Assembly (NCBI GenBank): GCA_021797025.1
Contig: JAKAAK010000021.1
Coordinates: forward strand, 1 to 21,745
Direction of reading: 5' to 3'
DNA from: Thermoplasmata archaeon
GTDB taxonomy: Archaea; Thermoplasmatota; Thermoplasmata; Thermoplasmatales; Thermoplasmataceae
Length of the DNA: 21,745 bases
Positions 1 through 5,950 of the stretch are shown one piece after another. Position 1 is the first letter of the stretch; the number at the start of each line of letters is the position of its first letter. The notes under the pieces were generated by a model that saw only the letters and a program-made list of their open reading frames with translations, did no database searches and had not been told where the DNA came from. The position numbers were made by a program, and so were the translations under genes.

Positions 1-1
1 C

Positions 2-91
2 AGAATAAAGGAAAAGGGCAGATATATCCTGTCTGAGAGTACAGATAGCCTGAGGCATTTATGGGAAACAGGATTAGATAAATACATATAA
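2..91 (+). CDS. C-terminal tail of an unidentified protein (5' end outside window)
   Basis: An open frame enters from the left edge and ends at TAA (89-91), giving 29 residues that finish LRHLWETGLDKYI. The tail is mixed and charged with no recognisable motif. It is called because the frame is open from the first codon and a hairpin (104-130) and a fresh promoter follow it, as expected at a gene end. It could also be non-coding sequence that is open by chance, and I cannot name a family. Confidence 0.4.
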   Translation, partial: RIKEKGRYILSESTDSLRHLWETGLDKYI

Positions 92-103
92 TATAGAAAA
101 GAA

Positions 104-130
104 ATGGATATCTGTAGGTTGGATATCCAT
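104..130. promoter_or_regulatory. 9-bp inverted repeat between genes
   Basis: ATGGATATC (104-112) and GATATCCAT (122-130) are perfect inverted copies around a 9-nt loop. The repeat lies after the stop at 91 and directly before the TATA-like AATTTATAA (133-141) of the next gene. It could be the 3' hairpin of the upstream transcript or an operator beside the promoter of the small gene at 165. Only the repeat itself is seen; the function is inferred. Confidence 0.4.
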
Positions 131-164
131 AAAAATTTATAATACTATTAATTAATAGAGTAAT

Positions 165-419
165 ATGTCTGATTATATACATAAACTGGAATTCATGGAG
201 GAAAAAAACCTGACACTGGAGATCAGCTATAGGCTAAATTATGAAGATAAAGCATGCGGTTCAATCAGAATATTTTCAGGCCAGATTGATCCTGAAAAAG
301 ATAATTACGAACTTTACATGGAATTGCTTGAGTGCGGGCTTACCGAGGAAGAGGTAAATAAGAGAGTAGCCAAAATGGAAGATGAAATCAACCAGGATAA
401 AATAGACCTTTCACTTTAA
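165..419 (+). CDS. Small acidic hypothetical protein (84 aa)
   Basis: Not recognised. The 84-residue product is acidic and probably soluble: there is no signal peptide or membrane span, and no Cys pair or metal motif. The C-terminal third (about residues 58-80, with TEEEVNKRVAKMEDEI) is likely a charged helix. The ATG lies about 27 nt below the TATA-like AATTTATAA at 133-141, consistent with a leaderless transcript, and no ribosome binding site precedes it. The gene stands alone in front of the membrane-protein gene at 455, from which it is separated by 35 nt holding another AT-rich promoter-like stretch. Codon use looks like that of its neighbours, so it is probably a real lineage-specific gene. 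Confidence 0.6.
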   Translation: MSDYIHKLEFMEEKNLTLEISYRLNYEDKACGSIRIFSGQIDPEKDNYELYMELLECGLTEEEVNKRVAKMEDEINQDKIDLSL

Positions 420-454
420 CAAAAAACTAAATAAGAATTTTTAATATTAAATAA

Positions 455-973
455 ATGGTAAGCAGAAAAGTCCTTACAGGAATAGTTCTGATAATAGTCG
501 GAATAGCACTTGTGGTGCCGGGAGCCTTTGTTATAGCATCAGAACCATCCGGTAATACTGTACTGCATTACTCATCAGATGTTTATACTTCTCCTGAATT
601 CAATTTTTCGGAAAATAAGATTCTTATAATGGTTTCATCCAACAATGCATCAGCCGGGCTGGTGAATTGCACGGCTTTCAGGGCGGATGCCAGTGCATTT
701 AATTCCTCTAATTTACATAGTTATACGGTAGCCCCATCAAAACAGATAGACGGTGAACCCATGTATGAGAATCTTAATGGATCGTACAAATACGTGGTTG
801 TTTCTACCAGCAAGCCGACACTGGACTATAATTTTATCTCACATTCTGAAATTAGAGATGTTACAGATGCGAGCTACGTAGCTGCAATGGGGGCGCTTCT
901 ACTAGGTGCAGGCATAATAATAACAATGGTTACAATACTTTTCGGGAAAATAAATTCACGCAGGCCCAGATAA
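455..973 (+). CDS. Hypothetical membrane protein with two terminal membrane spans (172 aa)
   Basis: Family not recognised. The N-terminus is a short basic stretch (MVSRK) followed by a hydrophobic helix at about residues 7-28 that could be a signal anchor. A polar domain of roughly 110 residues follows, rich in Ser, Asn and Tyr, with several N-x-S/T sequons as is common in archaeal surface domains. A second hydrophobic span at about 141-164 leads to a short basic tail (KINSRRPR). The positive ends suggest both termini are cytoplasmic and the polar domain faces outside. It starts about 24 nt below the TATA-like CTAAATAAG near 427-435. It lies between an unknown small gene and purB and shows no functional link to either. 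Confidence 0.65.
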   Translation: MVSRKVLTGIVLIIVGIALVVPGAFVIASEPSGNTVLHYSSDVYTSPEFNFSENKILIMVSSNNASAGLVNCTAFRADASAFNSSNLHSYTVAPSKQIDGEPMYENLNGSYKYVVVSTSKPTLDYNFISHSEIRDVTDASYVAAMGALLLGAGIIITMVTILFGKINSRRPR

Positions 974-1040
974 AAAATAATTACTGACGTGAACATCCGG
1001 ATAGGAAAATATGCCCGAACATCATGGCAACAAAAAAAAC

Positions 1041-1048
1041 TTTAAACT
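1041..1048 (+). promoter_or_regulatory. TATA-like box for purB
   Basis: TTTAAACT is centred about 21 nt upstream of the purB ATG at 1066, with an A-rich run before it where the BRE would sit. The spacing predicts a transcript that begins at or next to the start codon. No ribosome binding site is present. Confidence 0.4.
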
Positions 1049-1065
1049 AAATGTAATAGGCTTAT

Positions 1066-2433
1066 ATGATAGTTTCACCACTGGATTACAGATATGGCAG
1101 GGAAGAAATGAAAACCATATTTTCAGAAAAAACCAGATTGAATATAATGCTCAATGTGGAGAGTGCTATTGCACAGGCAGAATCATATTATGGACTTATA
1201 CCGGAAAAAGGATATCTGGATATTAAAAAAGTGGTGGACTCAAATGAAGTTCAGCTTTCACGGGTAAAAGAAATTGAGAGCTCCATAAACCATGATGTAA
1301 TGTCCATAGTGGAAGCACTCACAGAAAAATGCACGGTGGGAAAAAATTATGTTCATTTCGGTGTTACATCAAATGATATAAATGATTCTGCTTCCGCGGT
1401 TCAGATAAAAAAGGCGATAAACATTATTGCCTCTGACCTGATGGGACTAAACAGAACATTGATAAAGATAATAAGAGAGAATATGGAAACAATTATGGTG
1501 GGGAGAACCCATGGACAGCATGCTTCGCCAATAACCCTGGGGCTTAAGTTTTCGGTTTATCTTTCAGAGGTAAACAGGCATCTTGAACGTATACAGGAGG
1601 CCAGAAAACGGATAATTGCCGGTAAAATTCTGGGTCCGGTAGGTACAGGTGCCGCACTTGGGCCCATGGCGCTTAAAATCCAGGAAAAGGTATGCGATAT
1701 TCTGGGGATTTCACATGAAATGGCATCCACCCAGATAGTTGGCAGGGACAGATATATAGAATACATGTCCATAATAAACAACATATCAGTTTCCATGGAA
1801 AAATTTGCAACAGAAATCAGAAATCTCCAGCGACCTGAAATTTACGAACTTGCAGAATATTTTGACAGTGAAAATCAGGTCGGTTCCAGCTCAATGCCAT
1901 CAAAGCGTAACCCGGTTGTATCCGAAAATATTGTAAGCCTTGCAAGATTGCTACGGTCCTTTATAATACCTGAATATGAAGCGGGTGTGCAGTGGCATGA
2001 AAGGGATCTTACTAACAGTGCGCTTGAACGGTTTACAATTCCATATGTATCAATTCTTGCAGATGATATTATAACTAAAATGACCGGCGTATTTTCACAT
2101 CTTTATATCAACAAAGAGGAAATGAAAAGAAGAGCATATGAAGATCAGTTCATTATGTCTGAAAGCGTCACTATGGCACTTGCAAGGGGCGGCATGCCCA
2201 GACAAGAATCCCATGAGTTTGTCCGAAGATCTTCTATGCTTGCATACGAAAATAAGATGACATTCATGGAGGCTTTATTAAAAAATGGCATTACCAGATT
2301 TATTTCAGAAAAAGCACTGGAAGATGCAATGAATCCTCAAAATTTTATAGGGAGTTCCAGAGAAATCTGTGAAAATGCAATTAAAAATTCAGAAAATTTT
2401 GAAAAATTTCTATTGGGTGACATATATGATTGA
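1066..2433 (+). CDS. purB: Adenylosuccinate lyase
   Basis: This cytosolic purine enzyme splits SAICAR to AICAR plus fumarate and adenylosuccinate to AMP plus fumarate. At 455 residues it has the family's normal length. The fumarase/aspartase superfamily signature GSSSMPSKRNP is at residues 273-283 and contains the catalytic flexible-loop Ser. The THGQHASP region (148-155) supplies the general-acid His, and NHDV is at 75-78. The N-terminus SPLDYRYG is typical of PurB and fixes the start at ATG 1066, behind a TATA-like box and with no ribosome binding site (leaderless). The 3' end overlaps the next gene by 8 bases, so the two are probably co-transcribed. Nothing is missing or truncated. Confidence 0.97.
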   Translation: MIVSPLDYRYGREEMKTIFSEKTRLNIMLNVESAIAQAESYYGLIPEKGYLDIKKVVDSNEVQLSRVKEIESSINHDVMSIVEALTEKCTVGKNYVHFGVTSNDINDSASAVQIKKAINIIASDLMGLNRTLIKIIRENMETIMVGRTHGQHASPITLGLKFSVYLSEVNRHLERIQEARKRIIAGKILGPVGTGAALGPMALKIQEKVCDILGISHEMASTQIVGRDRYIEYMSIINNISVSMEKFATEIRNLQRPEIYELAEYFDSENQVGSSSMPSKRNPVVSENIVSLARLLRSFIIPEYEAGVQWHERDLTNSALERFTIPYVSILADDIITKMTGVFSHLYINKEEMKRRAYEDQFIMSESVTMALARGGMPRQESHEFVRRSSMLAYENKMTFMEALLKNGITRFISEKALEDAMNPQNFIGSSREICENAIKNSENFEKFLLGDIYD

Positions 2434-3010
2434 GAATTTTGAAGAGATAAAAAAGTATAGACTTATATTAAACGAAATCAACGGGGAAGAAAAATCAATC
2501 ACAGGTATACAGAAATCTCTGGAGGAGAAAGGAATAAATATGCACAGGTTGGTGCTCACTGGATATCTCAACGCTATGGTAGAACTTGGCATTTTAAAAG
2601 AGAAGGAGATAAAACCTGCAAGGATATTTTCATATGCCGGTCAAAACAGGCATGATATATATAATCTGGTCGGTACCAGCATGAGGAAATATGATGAGGG
2701 CAATGCCGGATATAACAGCCTCCTTGTGCTATATTATCTCCTTGAAAGGCCTATATTTAGCAGGGAACTTGAAAAATGTGATGTACCAATCCCCACAAAG
2801 GGGGTAAGGACGATAAATTCCCAGTACAGAAATGAGTACATAAAAAAACTGGCTGAGATAAATATAAAAATATCTGCAAGCAGTGTTCTTATTGAACCTG
2901 TTGATTTTGATAAAGCTGGCCTTACAAAACTACTTAATTTTATACTGGTCAGTGAATACGATCTGAAAAGATATATGGTTGTAAATTCAAATCAAAAAAC
3001 ACTTGATTAA
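2426..3010 (+). CDS. Hypothetical protein with helix-turn-helix-like N-terminus, co-transcribed with purB
   Basis: Not recognised. The preferred start is ATG 2426, inside the end of purB, because GGGTGA (2415-2420) lies at ribosome-binding distance upstream. A longer frame from 2369 lies inside purB and lacks such a site. The 194-residue product has no membrane span. Residues about 10-65 alternate helices in a pattern like a winged-helix domain (I-L-N-E-I, then G-I-Q-K-S-L, then L-T-G-Y-L-N-A-M-V-E-L-G-I-L). The rest is a mixed domain without motifs, and one internal Cys lies in EKCDVPIP. The 8-bp overlap with purB implies translational coupling. A DNA-binding role is only a guess from the helical pattern; it could equally be a conserved archaeal protein of unknown function. 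Confidence 0.75.
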   Translation: MIENFEEIKKYRLILNEINGEEKSITGIQKSLEEKGINMHRLVLTGYLNAMVELGILKEKEIKPARIFSYAGQNRHDIYNLVGTSMRKYDEGNAGYNSLLVLYYLLERPIFSRELEKCDVPIPTKGVRTINSQYRNEYIKKLAEINIKISASSVLIEPVDFDKAGLTKLLNFILVSEYDLKRYMVVNSNQKTLD

Positions 3011-3042
3011 TAAAAGTTATATCCAGTGAACTAATTAGTAAG

Positions 3043-3708
3043 ATGATATCCATGACAATATACTCATATGTTCTTACTTATAAGCTGAACGAGAAATTCT
3101 GGTCACTTTCTGTAGAAGAGAAAAGGAAAATTAATGACAATATTATAGACTTTATAAAAGAATATAAAAACAAACTTATCAATATAAAATATTACAAATC
3201 CATAAGACATGATAATGACGTGATTTTCTGGTCGGCTTCCGAGGACCCAATAAACCTGGAAAGATTGAAAGAAGGGTTGAATTCAGTATTTGGCATTTAC
3301 GGTTCCACTCAGTACAGTATGTTTTCCCTTTATGAGCACTCACCGTATACGACTGCAAGCAAAAGCCTGGAGGATACTTTGAAAACAGAGCCGAAGAAAT
3401 ACTTTGTAGCGTATCCTATGAGCAAAGACAGGGAATGGTACCTCATAAATTACGAGGAAAGGAAAAAAATACTGGCAGGGCACATAGGCACTGCCAGGAG
3501 CGACAAGGAAAGCCCGGGAATAATATCATACACAACATATTCATTCGGCCTTGGCGACCAGGAATTTGTTGTACTGTACGAACTTGACAATCTCAGTGCA
3601 TGGTCCCATGTTACAGAAAAATTGAGAGAGGTTATGGCACGGAAGTGGATCATAAATGAAGCGCCTATCTTCGTAGGCATATACAACGGCGATGAGCTGG
3701 TGATTTAA
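3043..3708 (+). CDS. Chlorite dismutase / coproheme decarboxylase (HemQ) family protein
   Basis: This is a heme-binding dimeric alpha+beta barrel family protein of 221 residues. The best landmark is YPMSK at 124-128. It corresponds to the Tyr and Lys that HemQ/ChdC enzymes use on coproheme propionates. His147 (in KILAGHIG) sits where the proximal heme ligand is expected, followed by the strand FGLGDQEF and the closing APIFVG. By eye, the distal residue that is Arg in true chlorite dismutases or Gln in HemQ aligns with a Ser near 162, so neither classical activity is assured. A structure of a homologue from Thermoplasma acidophilum exists, from memory. The start at 3043 fits a TATA-like GTTATATCC about 25 nt upstream (leaderless); ATG 3052 is an alternative. 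The rhodanese gene follows after one base. Confidence 0.85.
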   Translation: MISMTIYSYVLTYKLNEKFWSLSVEEKRKINDNIIDFIKEYKNKLINIKYYKSIRHDNDVIFWSASEDPINLERLKEGLNSVFGIYGSTQYSMFSLYEHSPYTTASKSLEDTLKTEPKKYFVAYPMSKDREWYLINYEERKKILAGHIGTARSDKESPGIISYTTYSFGLGDQEFVVLYELDNLSAWSHVTEKLREVMARKWIINEAPIFVGIYNGDELVI

Positions 3709-3709
3709 A

Positions 3710-4066
3710 ATGGGAATAAAAAATTATTTCAGGGGTTCTGACTATTTCAACCAGCCAGCAGAGTTAAAGAATCTTTCGCCTGAGCAGCTTACAGAATTAA
3801 AGGAAAAATATGCTGTTGTAGATGTTAGAACAGGATTTGAATACCGCCACGGGCATATAAAGGGATCGGTGCATTACAAACTCGGGAAAGAAGATGAAAT
3901 AAAACGGAAATTTCCAAAGGATGAGGCAATAATACTGGTATGTAAAACAGGGCATAGAAGCCGTGCTGCTGCCAACCGTCTTGTCAGGAGCGGTTATACA
4001 AAGTTATACCATCTTGAAGGCGGTATGAATAAGTGGAGATCAGAAAAATTCCCTGAAGAAAAATAA
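3710..4066 (+). CDS. Single-domain rhodanese-like protein (sulfurtransferase)
   Basis: The 118-residue cytosolic protein consists of one rhodanese domain. Seen are the strand YAVVDVRTGFEYRHGHIKGS (residues 34-53) and the active loop CKTGHRS with Cys78, which would carry the persulfide. Then come SGYTKLYHLEGGMNKW (94-109), the usual rhodanese C-terminal block. The ATG comes one base after the stop of the Cld-family gene, and GGTGA at 3699-3703 within that gene's end serves as ribosome binding site, so the two are translated from one message. The pairing suggests a role in sulfur transfer linked to heme or redox metabolism, but that is inference; the physiological sulfur donor and acceptor cannot be read from sequence. 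Confidence 0.93.
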   Translation: MGIKNYFRGSDYFNQPAELKNLSPEQLTELKEKYAVVDVRTGFEYRHGHIKGSVHYKLGKEDEIKRKFPKDEAIILVCKTGHRSRAAANRLVRSGYTKLYHLEGGMNKWRSEKFPEEK

Positions 4067-4096
4067 AAATATATTTATTCGAAAAAATGGTATCTT

Positions 4097-4119
4097 AAAA
4101 AACAAGTACAAATAAAATT
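4097..4119 (-). terminator. U-rich archaeal terminator after eS17
   Basis: Reading the minus strand past the eS17 stop at 4120 gives AATTTTATTT and then a GTTTTTTAAG tract within about 20 nt. Archaeal RNA polymerase terminates at such T-tracts without a hairpin. The tract lies in the 53-nt gap between convergent rhodanese and eS17 genes. Confidence 0.45.
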
Positions 4120-4350
4120 TTATGCAAGTCCTAACTGTTCCAGTTCATTCTTTTCCTTGGATTTTTTCTTGAGGATATATCTGGTAATATAGCCGGCAAT
4201 AGCATTTGCAGTTTTCTTGGTTACAGTCTTCTCTATGAAACTATGAAGAACTTCCTTGTTATGATTGAAATCCTCATTGAACAGATCTTTATTATTATCA
4301 ACTAATTCTTCTGATATTCTTTTTATGTTAGACGGTCTTATGCTTCCCAT
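4120..4350 (-). CDS. rps17e: 30S ribosomal protein eS17
   Basis: This small-subunit ribosomal protein of the archaeal/eukaryotic type has 76 residues. The N-terminus MGSIRPSNIKRISEELV and the central F-N-H-N-K-E-V-L segment match the eS17 pattern (G-x-I-R-P-x-x-I-K-R-x-A-E-E-L and D-F-x-x-N-K). The C-terminal half contains K-K-T-A-N-A-I-A-G-Y-I-T-R, also characteristic, and ends in a charged tail. An exact TTTATATA box (4372-4379) is centred 25 nt upstream of the ATG, so the mRNA is probably leaderless. The gene faces the UspA gene's 3' end on the same strand with its own promoter. It is one of the two clearest domain-level markers in the window. Confidence 0.93.
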   Translation of the reverse strand: MGSIRPSNIKRISEELVDNNKDLFNEDFNHNKEVLHSFIEKTVTKKTANAIAGYITRYILKKKSKEKNELEQLGLA

Positions 4351-4371
4351 TCTTCCATCATTTTATAAGCA

Positions 4372-4379
4372 TATATAAA
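4372..4379 (-). promoter_or_regulatory. TATA box for eS17
   Basis: An exact TTTATATA on the minus strand is centred about 25 nt before the eS17 ATG at 4350. This matches the archaeal TATA consensus and spacing for a leaderless transcript. Confidence 0.7.
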
Positions 4380-4416
4380 GAATTTCATTTTTATTTATAA
4401 AATTTGGATGTACCGG

Positions 4417-4851
4417 TTATTTAGGCGGTACAACAGTTACAGGAATTTCTGAGTGTGCTATAATGCCGGAACTGACAGATCCAAGTATCAATTTGCTGAA
4501 TCCGTGCAGTTTTCTTGTTCCTGTTACAATTAAGTTAGCACCTTTCTCGGTGGCAGTTGAAATAACTATCTTAGGAATTTCCTCACCGTTAGAACTTGCT
4601 TTTATCAGTTCATATTTGACATTTTCTTTTTCAAGAACCCTTTTAGCCTTTTCAAGGATTTCATTGGCAGTTTTGTCCTGGCCTTCATACACAGATTGTG
4701 GTATATATGAATCGAAACTTGCGCTTATACCCACTATGGTAGGGATAACGTATAGCACATAATATTCTTCACAATTGCATTTCAAATCCATGGCATATTT
4801 AAGGGCTTCCTTTGCACCTTCTGATCCATCATATGAAATCAAAATTTTCAT
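4417..4851 (-). CDS. Universal stress protein, UspA family
   Basis: A 144-residue single Usp domain of Rossmann-like alpha/beta fold. It begins MKILISYDGSEGAKEAL, the classic strand-loop with the ATP-contacting Asp8. The C-terminal block runs from NLIVTGTRKL to ILGSVSSGI and ends in the strand I-P-V-T-V-V-P. The usual ATP signature is G-x2-G-x9-G-S/T; here the second Gly is Lys (GTRK), so nucleotide binding is plausible but not certain. The start is set at ATG 4851 rather than an in-frame TTG nine bases earlier, because an exact TTTATATA box lies 24 nt above it. The gene is monocistronic. Its target or trigger cannot be deduced. Confidence 0.93.
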   Translation of the reverse strand: MKILISYDGSEGAKEALKYAMDLKCNCEEYYVLYVIPTIVGISASFDSYIPQSVYEGQDKTANEILEKAKRVLEKENVKYELIKASSNGEEIPKIVISTATEKGANLIVTGTRKLHGFSKLILGSVSSGIIAHSEIPVTVVPPK

Positions 4852-4871
4852 AAAAAACAATACAAAAGTCT

Positions 4872-4879
4872 TATATAAA
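4872..4879 (-). promoter_or_regulatory. TATA box for the UspA gene
   Basis: An exact TTTATATA on the minus strand is centred about 24 nt before ATG 4851, with AAATAAA just upstream where the BRE belongs. The spacing predicts a leaderless message and helps decide the start codon. Confidence 0.7.
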
Positions 4880-5069
4880 TTTATTTAAATTTATACCTGC
4901 GACATGTTCCATTGCACGATATAAATGATGTTTTAAGTGACATTCATGCATATGTGCCAAAATACAGGTGAAAGAATATTATAACATGCGGACATTCTTG
5001 TAGTTATAACTGCATTATCCTATTAATCCAGGATTTATTTATAATAATAAGCCGGTTATAAAATAGGTA

Positions 5070-5077
5070 TTTATATT
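5070..5077 (+). promoter_or_regulatory. TATA-like box for eL41
   Basis: TTTATATT is followed by an A-run. Transcription would start near 5098-5100, giving a leader of about 20 nt. Unlike most neighbours this gene has a true ribosome binding site, GAGGTGA (5109-5115), just before the GTG start. Confidence 0.5.
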
Positions 5078-5119
5078 AAAAAATAATACCAAACATACAT
5101 TTACACTTGAGGTGACATA

Positions 5120-5227
5120 GTGAAACGAAGTTCAAGAGACTGGAAAAAAAGAGGAAACATGCGCTGGAAATGGAGAAAAAAGAAAATAAGAAGATTAAAG
5201 AGAGCTAGAAGGGCAAGCAAGCAGTAA
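5120..5227 (+). CDS. rpl41e: 50S ribosomal protein eL41 (35 aa)
   Basis: A very short, extremely basic protein of 35 residues begins at GTG 5120 behind the strong site GAGGTGA (5109-5115) and ends at TAA 5225-5227. Over half of its residues are Lys or Arg. The core MRWKWRKKKIRRLKRARR is the eL41 signature: one long Arg/Lys helix with Trp anchors, which in ribosomes lies between the subunits. The N-terminal MKRSSRDWKKRGN is an extension relative to the roughly 25-residue minimal form. The gene is monocistronic with its own TATA-like box and a following hairpin. The call rests on composition, length and the ribosome binding site together. Confidence 0.88.
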   Translation: MKRSSRDWKKRGNMRWKWRKKKIRRLKRARRASKQ

Positions 5228-5228
5228 G

Positions 5229-5247
5229 GCCATAGATTTCCTATGGC
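5229..5247 (+). terminator. Hairpin just after eL41
   Basis: GCCATAG (5229-5235) and CTATGGC (5241-5247) form a perfect 7-bp stem with a 5-nt loop, two bases after the eL41 stop. A second small stem, CTTTC-ACATA-GAAAG, and T-rich sequence follow. It may be a 3'-end or stability element. Canonical archaeal termination does not need a hairpin. Confidence 0.4.
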
Positions 5248-5284
5248 TGGCTTTCACATAGAAAGTCTGTTAGTTTTAGTATTG

Positions 5285-5300
5285 TTTGAAATTTTTCAAA
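5285..5300. promoter_or_regulatory. 7-2-7 palindrome upstream of the orphan gene at 5351
   Basis: TTTGAAA (5285-5291) and TTTCAAA (5294-5300) are inverted around TT. The palindrome lies about 25 nt above the TATA-like TTTTAATAAA (5320-5329), a normal position for an archaeal regulator site. It is AT-rich, so chance is possible. Confidence 0.3.
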
Positions 5301-5350
5301 ATTGGTAAAATTAAAAAGTTTTAATAAATTCAGGTATATGCACTTACCAT

Positions 5351-5950
5351 ATGAAGAAAAGGCAGTCAACGGAAAATTCATCAGCGCTTTTGAAATCAAA
5401 TATTGCCCAGGCAATTAAAATATTGTATATTTCCCGGAAAGTAATATATTACAGGGCTAATCGCGATTATCCAAAACTCAGTGAAGCTTATTCTATCTTT
5501 GTCAAGAATATTAACAGATTGGTCAATAGCGGGGCATTGATTGCAGTAAAAATTAATAGTGGTTTTATTTATAAAAAATTGGATGCAAAAATAGCCACAA
5601 GTCTCATAGAATTCATGGATTTTCTGCTTGTGTTACCACCGGACAGGTACTCAATTGCAAAAAGCAGGGACACCGCAATAATAAATGAAGTAACAGTGCC
5701 AAAACTATCGAGAATTTTAAAATCGATACTTAAATTCAAATTTCCAGCATACTGGATTGATAAACAATCCGAATATGAATGCATAACTCTTGCAATAATG
5801 GATATCATCAGGGAGACCACTGATAATATAAAGATTTCAAATTCCATTGATGAGATAAAAAATAGAAGTTCTGATATAGAAAAAATTAGCTGCATAAATA
5901 ATTATAAAAATAAAATTAAAGAATGGTTATCCATGGGATTAATGTTATAA
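5351..5950 (+). CDS. Hypothetical protein (199 aa), no recognised family
   Basis: Not recognised. The product is basic at the N-terminus, appears largely helical, and has no clear membrane span; the most hydrophobic stretch is LIEFMDFLLVLPP at about residues 85-97. Paired short helices around residues 15-75 (IAQAIKILYISRKVIYY, then FVKNINRLVNSGALIAVK) could form an HTH or armadillo-like bundle, but there is no diagnostic motif. Two Cys lie in the C-terminal half. The start is ATG 5351, about 26 nt below TTTTAATAAA, so probably leaderless. Its stop abuts the stop of the MFS transporter gene on the other strand with no gap. Confidence 0.7.
   Translation: MKKRQSTENSSALLKSNIAQAIKILYISRKVIYYRANRDYPKLSEAYSIFVKNINRLVNSGALIAVKINSGFIYKKLDAKIATSLIEFMDFLLVLPPDRYSIAKSRDTAIINEVTVPKLSRILKSILKFKFPAYWIDKQSEYECITLAIMDIIRETTDNIKISNSIDEIKNRSSDIEKISCINNYKNKIKEWLSMGLML

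Noticed and set aside
1011..1226. 71-codon open frame overlapping the start of purB
   Set aside because: It runs out of frame through conserved PurB residues and encodes no recognisable protein; the PurB frame has motifs and a promoter.
2369..2425. N-terminal extension of the gene after purB
   Set aside because: It lies inside purB without a ribosome binding site; ATG 2426 has GGGTGA upstream and a normal overlap.
4463..4762. 99-codon plus-strand frame opposite the UspA gene
   Set aside because: It is antisense to a well-conserved Usp domain with its own TATA box; the translation has no motif or promoter.
4861..5069. Possible small gene or RNA in the gap between the UspA gene and eL41
   Set aside because: Only very short frames (about 12 codons from the ATG near 4948) and AT-rich sequence were found; nothing beyond the two promoters could be supported.
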